Assembly: GCA_021442965.1 (NCBI GenBank)
Contig: JABUUX010000326.1
Span: 1 to 7,067, forward strand
DNA from: Treponema sp.
GTDB lineage: Bacteria > Spirochaetota > Spirochaetia > Treponematales > Treponemataceae
Direction: 5' to 3'
DNA: 7,067 nt
Shown here: positions 1 through 5,700 of the stretch, piece by piece
How the letters are laid out: each line of letters starts with the position of its first letter
Numbering within the stretch: position 1 is the stretch's first letter
Notes under the pieces: model-generated
Database searches by the model: none
Told to the model about the DNA's origin: nothing
Seen by the model: only the letters and a program-made list of their open reading frames with translations
Position numbers and translations under genes: made by a program

Positions 1-606
1 CCTCTTGATTACAGATTTTTCCTTTTGAGCGGACATTACCGAAAGCCGCTTGTTTTTTCGATGAACGGTATGGATTCAGCAAAACAGGGACGAGCCGCTT
101 TGAACGAACGCGTGGCAAAACTTGTAACAAAAACCCGCACAGAAGAAAAACTTGACCTCACAAAAGAAAACTATGCCGAAGTTCTTGGAAATATTTCTGC
201 CTCACTTCCAGAAAGTGATTCACTCAAAAAATTTCGTGAAGGCTTGGAAAATGACCTTGCCACTCCGGTTGCAATGAGTGCCATTCAGAAAGAATCAAAC
301 GGAAAAGGCAGAAAGGCTTCTGAATCACTTGCAGACATTTTCAAAATGGACAAAGTAATCTCGCTAAGCGTTATTGAAAATGCTATCACCCTTGCAGACA
401 AACTTTCTAAAGAAGCCTCTACTCCACAAGCTGACGCACACAAAGGTGACCCTGAAGCTGCAGAAATCAACACACTAATACAGGCACGTCAGGATGCCAA
501 AAAGAATAAAGATTTTGCAAAAGCTGATGAAATTCGTAACACTCTCTCCGCCCGTGGTATTACAATTATAGACACCCCAACCGGTCCGACATGGAAACGT
601 AACTAA
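1..606 (+). CDS. cysS: Cysteinyl-tRNA synthetase, C-terminal part (5' end outside window)
   Basis: This is the last 201 residues of a class I cysteinyl-tRNA synthetase, the cytoplasmic enzyme that attaches cysteine to tRNA-Cys. The frame is open from base 1 (PLDYRFFLLSGHYRKPL), so the gene begins upstream; a TTG at 25 is an internal Leu codon and not a start. The opening stretch matches the family's conserved YRxxxLxxHYRKPL segment at the end of the catalytic core. It is followed by the helical anticodon-binding region, and the end carries the typical CysRS signature of an AR-x-x-KDFAKADEIR-x-L helix, then GI-x-I-x-DTP-x-GP-x-W, then the TAA stop. The HIGH and KMSKS motifs would lie upstream and cannot be checked. 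There is no obvious functional link to the exbB operon 176 bp downstream. Identification is firm from the C-terminal signature. Confidence 0.93.
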   Translation, partial: PLDYRFFLLSGHYRKPLVFSMNGMDSAKQGRAALNERVAKLVTKTRTEEKLDLTKENYAEVLGNISASLPESDSLKKFREGLENDLATPVAMSAIQKESNGKGRKASESLADIFKMDKVISLSVIENAITLADKLSKEASTPQADAHKGDPEAAEINTLIQARQDAKKNKDFAKADEIRNTLSARGITIIDTPTGPTWKRN

Positions 607-612
607 TATTTT

Positions 613-695
613 TAAGGGGCGGAGCCCCGCCCCTAGTCGGCACTCCGTTGCCTCCATACCCCACCCGCCTAGGGGTTTCACCCCTAAAACCCCAT
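613..695. repeat. GC-rich triple-hairpin intergenic element (REP-like)
   Basis: A block of about 80 bp is much richer in G and C than the AT-rich DNA on both sides. It folds into three hairpins: a perfect 8-bp stem AGGGGCGG/CCGCCCCT with loop AGCC (615-622/627-634), a short GGCA/TGCC stem (639-642/649-652), and a perfect 7-bp stem TAGGGGT/ACCCCTA with loop TTC (670-676/680-686). It starts 8 bp after the cysS stop codon. No hairpin is followed by a T-tract in the plus direction, so it is not a textbook intrinsic terminator, although it could still stop or stabilise the cysS transcript. Composition and architecture fit a dispersed REP or MITE-type repeat, which is inference because only one copy lies in the window. 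Confidence 0.6.
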
Positions 696-705
696 TTATT
701 CTGTA

Positions 706-720
706 ACTAACACTCGTTAT
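706..720. promoter_or_regulatory. ACTAAC-N4-GTTA inverted repeat upstream of exbB
   Basis: The sequence ACTAACACTCGTTAT holds a TAAC-N4-GTTA dyad 63 bp before the exbB start. The same design, in a perfect form, recurs at 2921-2938, and related ACTAACA words occur at 2886, 5059 and 5090. Its place in the exbB leader would suit an operator. A possible -10 hexamer TATAAA lies just downstream at 734-739, but no good -35 accompanies it. Repressor identity is unknown. Confidence 0.3.
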
Positions 721-782
721 TTTCAGTTAAATTTATAAACTAACCTGAATTTTTCCCGATAATTCAAAATAGAGGTTATTTT

Positions 783-1391
783 ATGTTTGAATCAATTAAA
801 GCCGGCGGAATCCTTATGATTCCTATTCTCCTTTCCGGAGTGTTTTCAATTTTCATAATTATTGAACGCTGTTACTATTTTGCTGTCATTAAAAAAAGAG
901 ATAAACGGCTTATGTATGGAATTAACAGTTCACTAAAAGCCGGAAACTATGAAGCCGCTGCCGTAGCCTGTTCTGAAGCCGATACACCTACTTCTCAAGT
1001 TGTAAAAAAAGCCATAGACTGCCGTCGGTGGGAAGAAAAAGATCTTAAAGAATCCGTTGAAGCTGAAATGAATCTTGTTGTTCCAAAATTTGAACATTTA
1101 ATTTCTACCTTAGGAACCATTTCCAGTATAGCAACACTTCTTGGTCTGCTTGGAACAGTTACAGGAAATATAAAAGCCTTTGGTGTTCTTGGAGGCGGAG
1201 GTGCAATGGGTGATCCCGCGTTACTTGCTAATTCTATTGCAGAAGCCCTTGTTACTACAGTTGCTGGTCTTTGTGTTTCTATCCCTTCAATGATTTTCCA
1301 TAATTTTTTTGTTTCCCGTGTTAATCATTCAATTGTTGAAATGGAAACAAATGTAACTTCTGTTCTTCTAATGCTTGCAGGAAGAATATAA
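783..1391 (+). CDS. exbB: ExbB/TolQ/MotA-family proton channel subunit
   Basis: This is the inner-membrane proton-channel subunit that, with ExbD and TonB, couples the proton motive force to work at the outer membrane. The 202-residue length is usual for ExbB/TolQ. Three membrane segments are visible, at about residues 8-30, 105-128 and 150-175, with a long cytoplasmic loop between the first two, as in the family. The second carries the signature LLGLLGTVTGNIKAF (about 119-133) and the third the SIAEALVTTVAGLCVSIP run, both diagnostic of the MotA/TolQ/ExbB fold. The ATG at 783 is preceded by AGAGG (771-775) at 7-nt spacing. It is first in an operon with exbD (29-bp gap) and tonB. TolQ is the alternative name, but the following TonB-like gene and the lack of tolA/tolB favour ExbB. 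Confidence 0.88.
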   Translation: MFESIKAGGILMIPILLSGVFSIFIIIERCYYFAVIKKRDKRLMYGINSSLKAGNYEAAAVACSEADTPTSQVVKKAIDCRRWEEKDLKESVEAEMNLVVPKFEHLISTLGTISSIATLLGLLGTVTGNIKAFGVLGGGGAMGDPALLANSIAEALVTTVAGLCVSIPSMIFHNFFVSRVNHSIVEMETNVTSVLLMLAGRI

Positions 1392-1420
1392 CTACCTTTT
1401 GTTAGTTTAGGATTCTGTTT

Positions 1421-1837
1421 ATGAAAGTAAAAACAAGATCGTCAAAAATTCATGCAAATATTGATATGACTCCTATGCTGGATATTGTTTTTCAGTTGAT
1501 TTTATTTTTCCTTGTTTCAACCACATTTGCCATTTTACCTGGAATCAAACTGAACCTCCCTCAAAGTCAAACTTCAGAAGGAACCTCTGTCCAGGGCATT
1601 ACAATTTATGCTACTGCGGAAGGAAACCTATTTTTTAATGACAAAGAAGTTGATATTGATTCTCTTGGAAAAGAACTACTTTTGTTTGATACAGGCTCAA
1701 CTCAACGCTCAGAATTTCCTATCTCCCTTGAAGCCGATTCTGAAGTAACAAATGGTACTATTGTCAGGATATTTGATGTTGCCCGACTTAACGGATATAG
1801 CGTCATAAATTTAAGAACTTCTGCCAGATCAAAATGA
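1421..1837 (+). CDS. exbD: ExbD/TolR-family biopolymer transport protein
   Basis: This is the single-span partner of ExbB, lying in the inner membrane with a periplasmic domain. The 138-residue length is typical. After a short basic cytoplasmic N-terminus comes one membrane helix (about 20-40) that begins with the family signature IDMTPMLDIVFQLILFF. Asp21 in MTPMLD corresponds to the protonatable Asp that is essential in the family (Asp25 of E. coli ExbD). The periplasmic part ends with the usual pattern of I-x-LEAD followed by a V/I-rich helix and NGYSVINLRT. The start is supported by AGGA (1409-1412) 8 nt upstream. The stop overlaps the tonB start by four bases (ATGA), which implies translational coupling. 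TolR is the alternative name. Confidence 0.88.
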   Translation: MKVKTRSSKIHANIDMTPMLDIVFQLILFFLVSTTFAILPGIKLNLPQSQTSEGTSVQGITIYATAEGNLFFNDKEVDIDSLGKELLLFDTGSTQRSEFPISLEADSEVTNGTIVRIFDVARLNGYSVINLRTSARSK

Positions 1838-2883
1838 TAAGACCACCTTTATTCGGAAAAGACAGTTCACCTCAATATACAGCTCCAAGGCTTTCATGCC
1901 TTTGTACAGTTGTTATTTGTCTTATTTTTATCTTACTTATGTTCATTTTACCGGGAACAAAAACAAAAAAATTTTCAGAACCTATTCGCATTGTTCTGGA
2001 CCCATTACCTGTTCAAAAAGCCCAAAAAATTTCAGAGGATGTTCCAAACTCATTAAGCAGTAATGTTAAATCAGAAATTACAAATTCAAAACCAGAACCT
2101 TCGGTGCAGGAATCTCAAACTCCTATTCAAAACACAACTCCTGTTCCAAAAAAAGCAGCACATGAACCAGAAAAAGCAAAAGAAGTAAAAACTCAAATAC
2201 CAGTTAAATCAGAAATAAAAGCTGAAAAAGAATATAAAAAAGCTCCGGCTTTTGTTCCAAAAAAATCAGTAGAAGAATTAATGGCAGAAGCAGATGCAGC
2301 CCGACAGGAAAAAGCCGGCGAGATGATTGAAAACTATGAAGAAAATTCTTCTGTTCCATCAAACAATAATAGTGAAAATATATCCTCGTCATCTCAAAAT
2401 AAAATTGGAAATCCTCTTGGAACAGAAACAGCCGCTACTTTATCTGACCGAACTAAAAGCACTCAATCTACTAAAACCGCAGGTACTTCAAATAGAAAAC
2501 CTGAAACAGGTGACAATAAAAGTTTTTCAACAAAAGCGTCAGGAAGCGAAACCTCTACATCATTTAAAACTACTGAACGTAAGTCTAATGGAATTCTTCT
2601 TTCTATGACAGATGGTTCTTCCAGACTTTTGATTAGTCCTTCTGATCCATCTATTTCACTTTCAGAACATGCATCTAATACAATCTCAGAAGATATTACG
2701 GTTAGAATTATTTTTAACATTTCAGATAACGGAAATGTTCCTGCATATGGGATTATGATTTCTCCAAAATTAAACCAAACAGTAATGAATGAAATTATTT
2801 CGCAAATTTCTAAATGGAAATTTGAATCCTCTTTTTCTGATTCTACTTGTTCATTTGATTTTTCTATTAGATTAAAATATTAA
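1834..2883 (+). CDS. tonB: TonB-like energy transducer
   Basis: This is a TonB-type periplasm-spanning protein that would pass energy from ExbBD to outer-membrane receptors. In its 349 residues I see a short cytoplasmic end, one membrane anchor (about 19-41, LSCLCTVVICLIFILLMFIL), a Pro/Lys/Glu-rich extended segment (about 55-150), a low-complexity Ser/Thr/Asn/Lys linker (about 165-265) and a compact C-terminal domain (about 287-349). That domain has the TonB pattern: V-x-I-x-F-x-I-x-x-x-G-x-V followed by a helix ending in KWKF. The start overlaps exbD (ATGA) and no Shine-Dalgarno sequence of its own is evident, so translation probably depends on exbD. The linker is longer and more Ser/Thr-rich than the classical Pro-Lys rod. 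TolA is less likely given the C-terminal pattern. No TonB-dependent receptor lies in the window, so the cargo is unknown. Confidence 0.8.
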   Translation: MIRPPLFGKDSSPQYTAPRLSCLCTVVICLIFILLMFILPGTKTKKFSEPIRIVLDPLPVQKAQKISEDVPNSLSSNVKSEITNSKPEPSVQESQTPIQNTTPVPKKAAHEPEKAKEVKTQIPVKSEIKAEKEYKKAPAFVPKKSVEELMAEADAARQEKAGEMIENYEENSSVPSNNNSENISSSSQNKIGNPLGTETAATLSDRTKSTQSTKTAGTSNRKPETGDNKSFSTKASGSETSTSFKTTERKSNGILLSMTDGSSRLLISPSDPSISLSEHASNTISEDITVRIIFNISDNGNVPAYGIMISPKLNQTVMNEIISQISKWKFESSFSDSTCSFDFSIRLKY

Positions 2884-2976
2884 AAACTAACAAACGGTCG
2901 GTAGTAACATTTATATATAATACTAACGACTGTTAGTAATACTGCTTTTATATATATCTAATAAATGTTAGTTTTT
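2882..2976. terminator. Bidirectional terminator-like nested inverted repeats between convergent genes
   Basis: Outer arms AAAAACTAACA (2882-2892) and TGTTAGTTTTT (2966-2976) are perfect complements, so a transcript from either side ends in a U-run. Within them lie a second pair, TAACATTTAT/ATAAATGTTA (2905-2914/2961-2970), and a perfect hairpin TACTAAC-GACT-GTTAGTA (2921-2938). The outer loop is long (73 nt), so the compact inner hairpin or the second pair may form first. The location between the tonB stop and the stop of the facing EIIC gene supports a shared terminator. The inner hairpin also has the form of a repressor operator. Confidence 0.5.
2886..2907 (+). repeat. 22-bp repeat, copy 1 (ACTAACAAACG type)
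   Basis: The word ACTAACAAACG followed by GTCGGTAGTAA matches 19 of 22 positions with the copy at 5059-5080, in the same orientation. The two copies flank the minus-strand DUF3783/ybaK/EIIC unit. This copy overlaps the left arm of the terminator-like structure. Confidence 0.5.
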
Positions 2977-2985
2977 CTCATCCTA

Positions 2986-4092
2986 CTATTTGATAGTTTC
3001 ACTATTTTCTGAATCCCTACAAAACAGTAAAGTCAGCAAAAATCCAATCAATAACCCTATTAACATAGAAAGCATAAATAACCCAAACCCTTTTCCTGCA
3101 AATGCAACACAAGTCAAAACACTTGGAAAAGCAAATGATATACAATGAGTTCCAGCAAAACCTGTCAACGCTCCTCCCAATGCACCAGCTATACATCCTA
3201 AAATCAAAGGTTTTACTTCAGGAAGGTTTACACTATAAAGGGCTGGTTCCGTAACACCAAGGCATGCTGTAAATCCGCTTTGTATTGCATTTGTTTTTTT
3301 TGCCTTGTCTTTGTAAATACATCCCATAGCAAAAGCTGCCCCTGCCTGACCATATACTGCAGATGCAAGAAGAGGCATTATTACATCATATCCTTCTGTT
3401 GCAATACTGTTTAAAGCAACAGGCACTATAGCCCAATGAGCCCCAATTACAACCATAGGCTGAATTAATAATCCCATAAAAGAACCAGCTACAATAGGAT
3501 TCCAATCATAAAGAATAAAAAACATTTTTGTCAGACCTGAACCAATCCAAGTTCCAAGTGGTCCAAAAACTAAAAATGTAAATGGAAGTACTACAAGCAT
3601 ACAAATAATAGGTTTCAAAAAACCTCGAATAATTTCAGGAATAAATCTGTCACAAGGTTTTTCAATAAAATACAATAATCCAACAGATAGAATTACTGGT
3701 ATCACACTTGAATGATATACTGCCCCTGGAACATTTATGAATAAAAATCTAAAACTCTGCCCGTTTTCTAACAAAGCTAAAAGCTCAGGATAAAGCATTG
3801 CTGCAGGAATCATTAAAGAAACAAATAAATCTGTTTTCCATTGTTTAGAAGCCGTAACCGCCAGCATGAAAGGTAAAAAATAAAAAAATCCGTCTGAAAC
3901 TGCATAAAATATTCTGTAGATACCGTTATCAAGAGTAAGTATTCCCACAGACACTAAAATAATTAATACGCTCTTTATTATACTTGCTGCAGTAATAAGA
4001 TTTATTACAGGCAAAAAAATTCCACTTATCTGCTCTACAATAATTTTTCCATAAGGTTTTTTTGATATTTTCTTTGCTTCAGTAATTTCCAT
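2986..4092 (-). CDS. PTS sugar permease, EIIC domain only (glucose/beta-glucoside superfamily)
   Basis: This is the membrane translocation domain of a phosphotransferase-system permease (368 residues, about ten hydrophobic segments). Family marks are the N-terminal SGIFLPVINLITAASIIK (about 23-40), DGFFYFLPFMLAVTASKQW (about 67-85), the GAHW motif (217-220) and GVTEPALYSVNLP (279-291), the form of the substrate-site GITEPALYGV motif. These place it with the beta-glucoside/sucrose/trehalose/N-acetylmuramate type EIIC proteins. No EIIB (which would carry the phosphocysteine) is fused at the N-terminus, and no EIIA follows the membrane part, which ends in a short polar tail. The ATG is preceded by AAAAGGG at 7-nt spacing. 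It lies 60 bp downstream of the ybaK-like gene on the same strand and is probably co-transcribed. The sugar cannot be named; transport would need EIIB/EIIA from elsewhere, or the protein has another role. Confidence 0.85.
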   Translation of the reverse strand: MEITEAKKISKKPYGKIIVEQISGIFLPVINLITAASIIKSVLIILVSVGILTLDNGIYRIFYAVSDGFFYFLPFMLAVTASKQWKTDLFVSLMIPAAMLYPELLALLENGQSFRFLFINVPGAVYHSSVIPVILSVGLLYFIEKPCDRFIPEIIRGFLKPIICMLVVLPFTFLVFGPLGTWIGSGLTKMFFILYDWNPIVAGSFMGLLIQPMVVIGAHWAIVPVALNSIATEGYDVIMPLLASAVYGQAGAAFAMGCIYKDKAKKTNAIQSGFTACLGVTEPALYSVNLPEVKPLILGCIAGALGGALTGFAGTHCISFAFPSVLTCVAFAGKGFGLFMLSMLIGLLIGFLLTLLFCRDSENSETIK

Positions 4093-4152
4093 TTGTTTGC
4101 CCTTTTAATTTTTCTTTTGTTTTTTTTCTTTATTCCATTAAAATTAATCGGT

Positions 4153-4620
4153 TTATTTTAGTTTTGTAACATCTATCCATTCTTTATAACCGGAATATTG
4201 TTCTAATTCTGAAATAGAAAGCTCTATAGCACTATTACTACTTCCACAAGCAGGAAAAACTGTTTCAAACCGTTTTAATGATTCATCAAGATAAACATCC
4301 ACACCTTGTTTTATTCCAAACGGACAAACACCTCCAACAGCATGTCCAATAAGATCTTCAACCTGCTCAAATTGAACCATCCGTGCTTTTTCGTGAAAAA
4401 AGGCTTTGTATTTTGCATTATCTATTTTAGCGTCCCCTGCACAAATAACCAAAACAGGTTTACCATCTACTAAAAAAGATAATGACTTTGCTATTCTGCA
4501 ACCTTCACAACCAAGTGCCTGAGCTGCAAGTTCTACAGTTGCACTTGAAACCTTAAATTCCAAAATACGATTTTCCAAACCATATTTTTTAAAATATTCT
4601 CGAACTTTCTCAATTGCCAT
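4153..4620 (-). CDS. YbaK/ProX-type aminoacyl-tRNA deacylase
   Basis: This is a cytoplasmic trans-editing protein of the YbaK/aminoacyl-tRNA deacylase superfamily, which hydrolyses mischarged aminoacyl-tRNA. The 155 residues are a normal single-domain length. Visible family motifs are SSATVELAAQALG (25-37), CRIAKSLSF (41-49) with Lys45 at the position of the essential Lys of YbaK, CAGDAKIDNAKYK (60-72), GHAVGGVCPFG (92-102) and PACGSSNSAIEL (123-134). Which mischarged tRNA it clears (Cys-tRNA-Pro, Ala-tRNA-Pro or another) cannot be read from sequence. Its Shine-Dalgarno GAGGG lies in the last codons of the upstream DUF3783-type gene, which ends 5 bp before this start, so the two are probably translationally coupled. 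Confidence 0.88.
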   Translation of the reverse strand: MAIEKVREYFKKYGLENRILEFKVSSATVELAAQALGCEGCRIAKSLSFLVDGKPVLVICAGDAKIDNAKYKAFFHEKARMVQFEQVEDLIGHAVGGVCPFGIKQGVDVYLDESLKRFETVFPACGSSNSAIELSISELEQYSGYKEWIDVTKLK

Positions 4621-4625
4621 TATTA

Positions 4626-4994
4626 TTACCCTCTTTGAGCCTTTTCTTTTTTTAATTCAGAATATAAAAAAGTTGGAGACCATAAAACATTATATTCTGT
4701 TATCATTGCTTTAAGCGGAATACTTTCTGAATTCCATAATTTATACTTTGATAAAAAAAACTCTAAATCTTCGGAATTAAATCCTGCAAACACTAACATT
4801 TCTCCACAGGCTTCATTTTTATCTTCTTCAGGTTTTTCTGATATTCCAACTACCTTACAAAGAAAACCTATAGATTTATGATAATTATTTTTATCAACCA
4901 AAGTAAATTCAACTCCCATATCATGACAAAGTTTTGCTAATGCAAGATTTTTCATAATAGGGATTTCAAATGCCAATACTCTTCTAATTTTCAT
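4626..4994 (-). CDS. DUF3783-type small protein
   Basis: This 122-residue soluble protein has no signal peptide or membrane segment. The C-terminal half (about 65-115: EMLVFAGFNSEDLEFFLSKY, then IPLKAMITEYNVLW, then a helix with SELKKEK) has the look of DUF3783, a domain of unknown function found in anaerobic bacteria. The N-terminal half (RRVLAFEIPIMKNLALAKLCHDMGVEF) suggests a beta strand and helix. The ATG follows GAGAGG with good spacing. It is first in the minus-strand unit with the ybaK-like gene (5-bp gap) and the EIIC gene. No catalytic residues are recognisable, and I propose no activity beyond a possible link with the coupled deacylase. The domain name is recalled from pattern and is less certain than the reality of the gene. 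Confidence 0.7.
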   Translation of the reverse strand: MKIRRVLAFEIPIMKNLALAKLCHDMGVEFTLVDKNNYHKSIGFLCKVVGISEKPEEDKNEACGEMLVFAGFNSEDLEFFLSKYKLWNSESIPLKAMITEYNVLWSPTFLYSELKKEKAQRG

Positions 4995-5058
4995 TTTTTC
5001 CTCTCACTTAATCAAATATATTCATTATTTTAGTTATACTCAACAAAGATATTTTAAT

Positions 5059-5102
5059 ACTAACAAACGATTGGTAATAATTTTAGTTAACTAACAAACG
5101 TT
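5059..5102 (+). repeat. 22-bp repeat, copy 2, plus a partial third copy
   Basis: ACTAACAAACG followed by ATTGGTAATAA (5059-5080) is the second copy of the 22-bp repeat. A partial copy, ACTAACAAACGTT, follows at 5090-5102. They are joined by the palindrome TTAGTTAACTAA (5083-5094). The block lies 65-108 bp upstream of the DUF3783-type start codon, where a promoter or operator for that unit would be expected. I could not find a convincing -35/-10 pair there. Confidence 0.45.
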
Positions 5103-5119
5103 CATAAACTATTTTAAAA

Positions 5120-5135
5120 TGTTTCACGTGGAACA
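5120..5135. other. parS site 1 (ParB-binding)
   Basis: TGTTTCACGTGGAACA is, read on the minus strand, TGTTCCACGTGAAACA, an exact match to the general bacterial parS consensus TGTTNCACGTGAAACA. It is the only asymmetric member of the array, with GGAAC in place of GAAAC on one arm. Confidence 0.9.
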
Positions 5136-5154
5136 TATTTAGTAAATCTCTATA

Positions 5155-5170
5155 TGTTTCACGTGAAACT
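5155..5170. other. parS site 2 (ParB-binding)
   Basis: TGTTTCACGTGAAACT carries the perfect 14-bp palindrome (5156-5169); only the last outer base departs from the 16-mer consensus. Its centre is 35 bp from site 1, the closest intact pair in the array. Confidence 0.9.
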
Positions 5171-5245
5171 AACTTTATGCCTTTTAATTCACTTGTTATA
5201 AGATATACTCGCCTTTAAGATTTTTATATATAAAATCTGTTTATT

Positions 5246-5261
5246 TGTTTCACGTGAAACC
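5246..5261. other. parS site 3 (ParB-binding)
   Basis: TGTTTCACGTGAAACC holds the perfect 14-bp palindrome (5247-5260), 91 bp centre to centre from site 2. Confidence 0.9.
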
Positions 5262-5281
5262 TTTACTTTCAATTTGTACAT

Positions 5282-5297
5282 TGTTCTACATGAATCA
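5282..5297. other. Decayed parS-like site
   Basis: TGTTCTACATGAATCA differs from TGTTNCACGTGAAACA at three positions (C to T, G to A, A to T). Its centre lies midway between sites 3 and 4, 36 and 37 bp away. It may be a degenerate ninth site; ParB binding is doubtful because the central CACGTG is broken. Confidence 0.35.
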
Positions 5298-5318
5298 TAA
5301 TTTATTCAAAATTTTACT

Positions 5319-5334
5319 TGTTTCACGTGAAACT
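5319..5334. other. parS site 4 (ParB-binding)
   Basis: TGTTTCACGTGAAACT holds the perfect 14-bp palindrome (5320-5333), 73 bp from site 3. Confidence 0.9.
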
Positions 5335-5369
5335 TACCATTTTTGATATTATTCAAAATTGTTAAATTG

Positions 5370-5385
5370 TGTTTCACGTGAAACT
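5370..5385. other. parS site 5 (ParB-binding)
   Basis: TGTTTCACGTGAAACT holds the perfect 14-bp palindrome (5371-5384), 51 bp from site 4. Confidence 0.9.
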
Positions 5386-5488
5386 ATTCTGCACAATAAT
5401 TTTCACAACTATCGTAGATTACTAATTCTCAATTTATCTGATGAAAGAAATAAAATTTTATAATTCCTACAAATAAATTTTTATATGA

Positions 5489-5504
5489 TGTTTCACGTGA
5501 AACT
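5489..5504. other. parS site 6 (ParB-binding)
   Basis: TGTTTCACGTGAAACT holds the perfect 14-bp palindrome (5490-5503), 119 bp from site 5. Confidence 0.9.
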
Positions 5505-5577
5505 TTGATTTCTAATCTATAAGTCTTTTATTATCCTGTATCTTTATATCAATAATATAAATAAACAAATCATAATC

Positions 5578-5593
5578 CGTTTCACGTGAAACA
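5578..5593. other. parS site 7 (ParB-binding)
   Basis: CGTTTCACGTGAAACA holds the perfect 14-bp palindrome (5579-5592). The outer base differs on the left and matches the consensus A on the right. It is 89 bp from site 6. Confidence 0.9.
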
Positions 5594-5666
5594 CTATAAA
5601 TATTTTATGTTTTGATAATTTATTTTGGGTAAATTTGTGAATTAAGTTATTCATGCCTGTAATATA

Positions 5667-5700
5667 CTTATCCACAATTTGTGGATTAATTGTGGATAAG
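5667..5700. other. Cluster of three DnaA boxes in an inverted repeat
   Basis: Two perfect consensus DnaA boxes TTATCCACA face each other at 5668-5676 (plus strand) and 5691-5699 (minus strand). Between them a third, TAATCCACA on the minus strand (5680-5688), has one mismatch. The outer boxes belong to a perfect 13-bp inverted repeat, CTTATCCACAATT and its complement (5667-5679/5688-5700), around an 8-bp spacer. Three boxes in 32 bp is well beyond chance and points to DnaA binding at an origin or a DnaA-titrating or regulatory site. The DNA to the left (5593-5666) is AT-rich and could serve as an unwinding region. Confidence 0.8.

Noticed and set aside
285..473. Minus-strand open frame inside cysS
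   Set aside because: Antisense shadow of the clear cysS coding frame.
475..681. Minus-strand open frame of 68 codons overlapping the end of cysS and the GC-rich repeat
   Set aside because: It is mostly antisense to cysS and the hairpin element, with no recognisable domain; the frame is open because the repeat is GC-rich.
2204..2720. Three open frames (2204-2392 minus, 2327-2608 plus, 2463-2720 minus) inside tonB
   Set aside because: They are shadows of the low-complexity, A-rich tonB linker; the tonB frame has the membrane anchor and C-terminal domain.
4093..4152. Terminator or promoter between the ybaK-like gene and the EIIC gene
   Set aside because: The 60-bp gap is A-rich on the coding strand with no stable hairpin or promoter pair, so co-transcription is the simpler view.
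5010..5070. Promoter for the DUF3783/ybaK/EIIC unit
   Set aside because: TATAAC and AATAAT hexamers occur on the minus strand but none pairs with a -35 at 16-18 bp; a promoter is likely but cannot be placed.
5634..5646. Extra DnaA box (TGTGAATTA) left of the main cluster
   Set aside because: Two mismatches to the consensus in AT-rich DNA, too weak to call.
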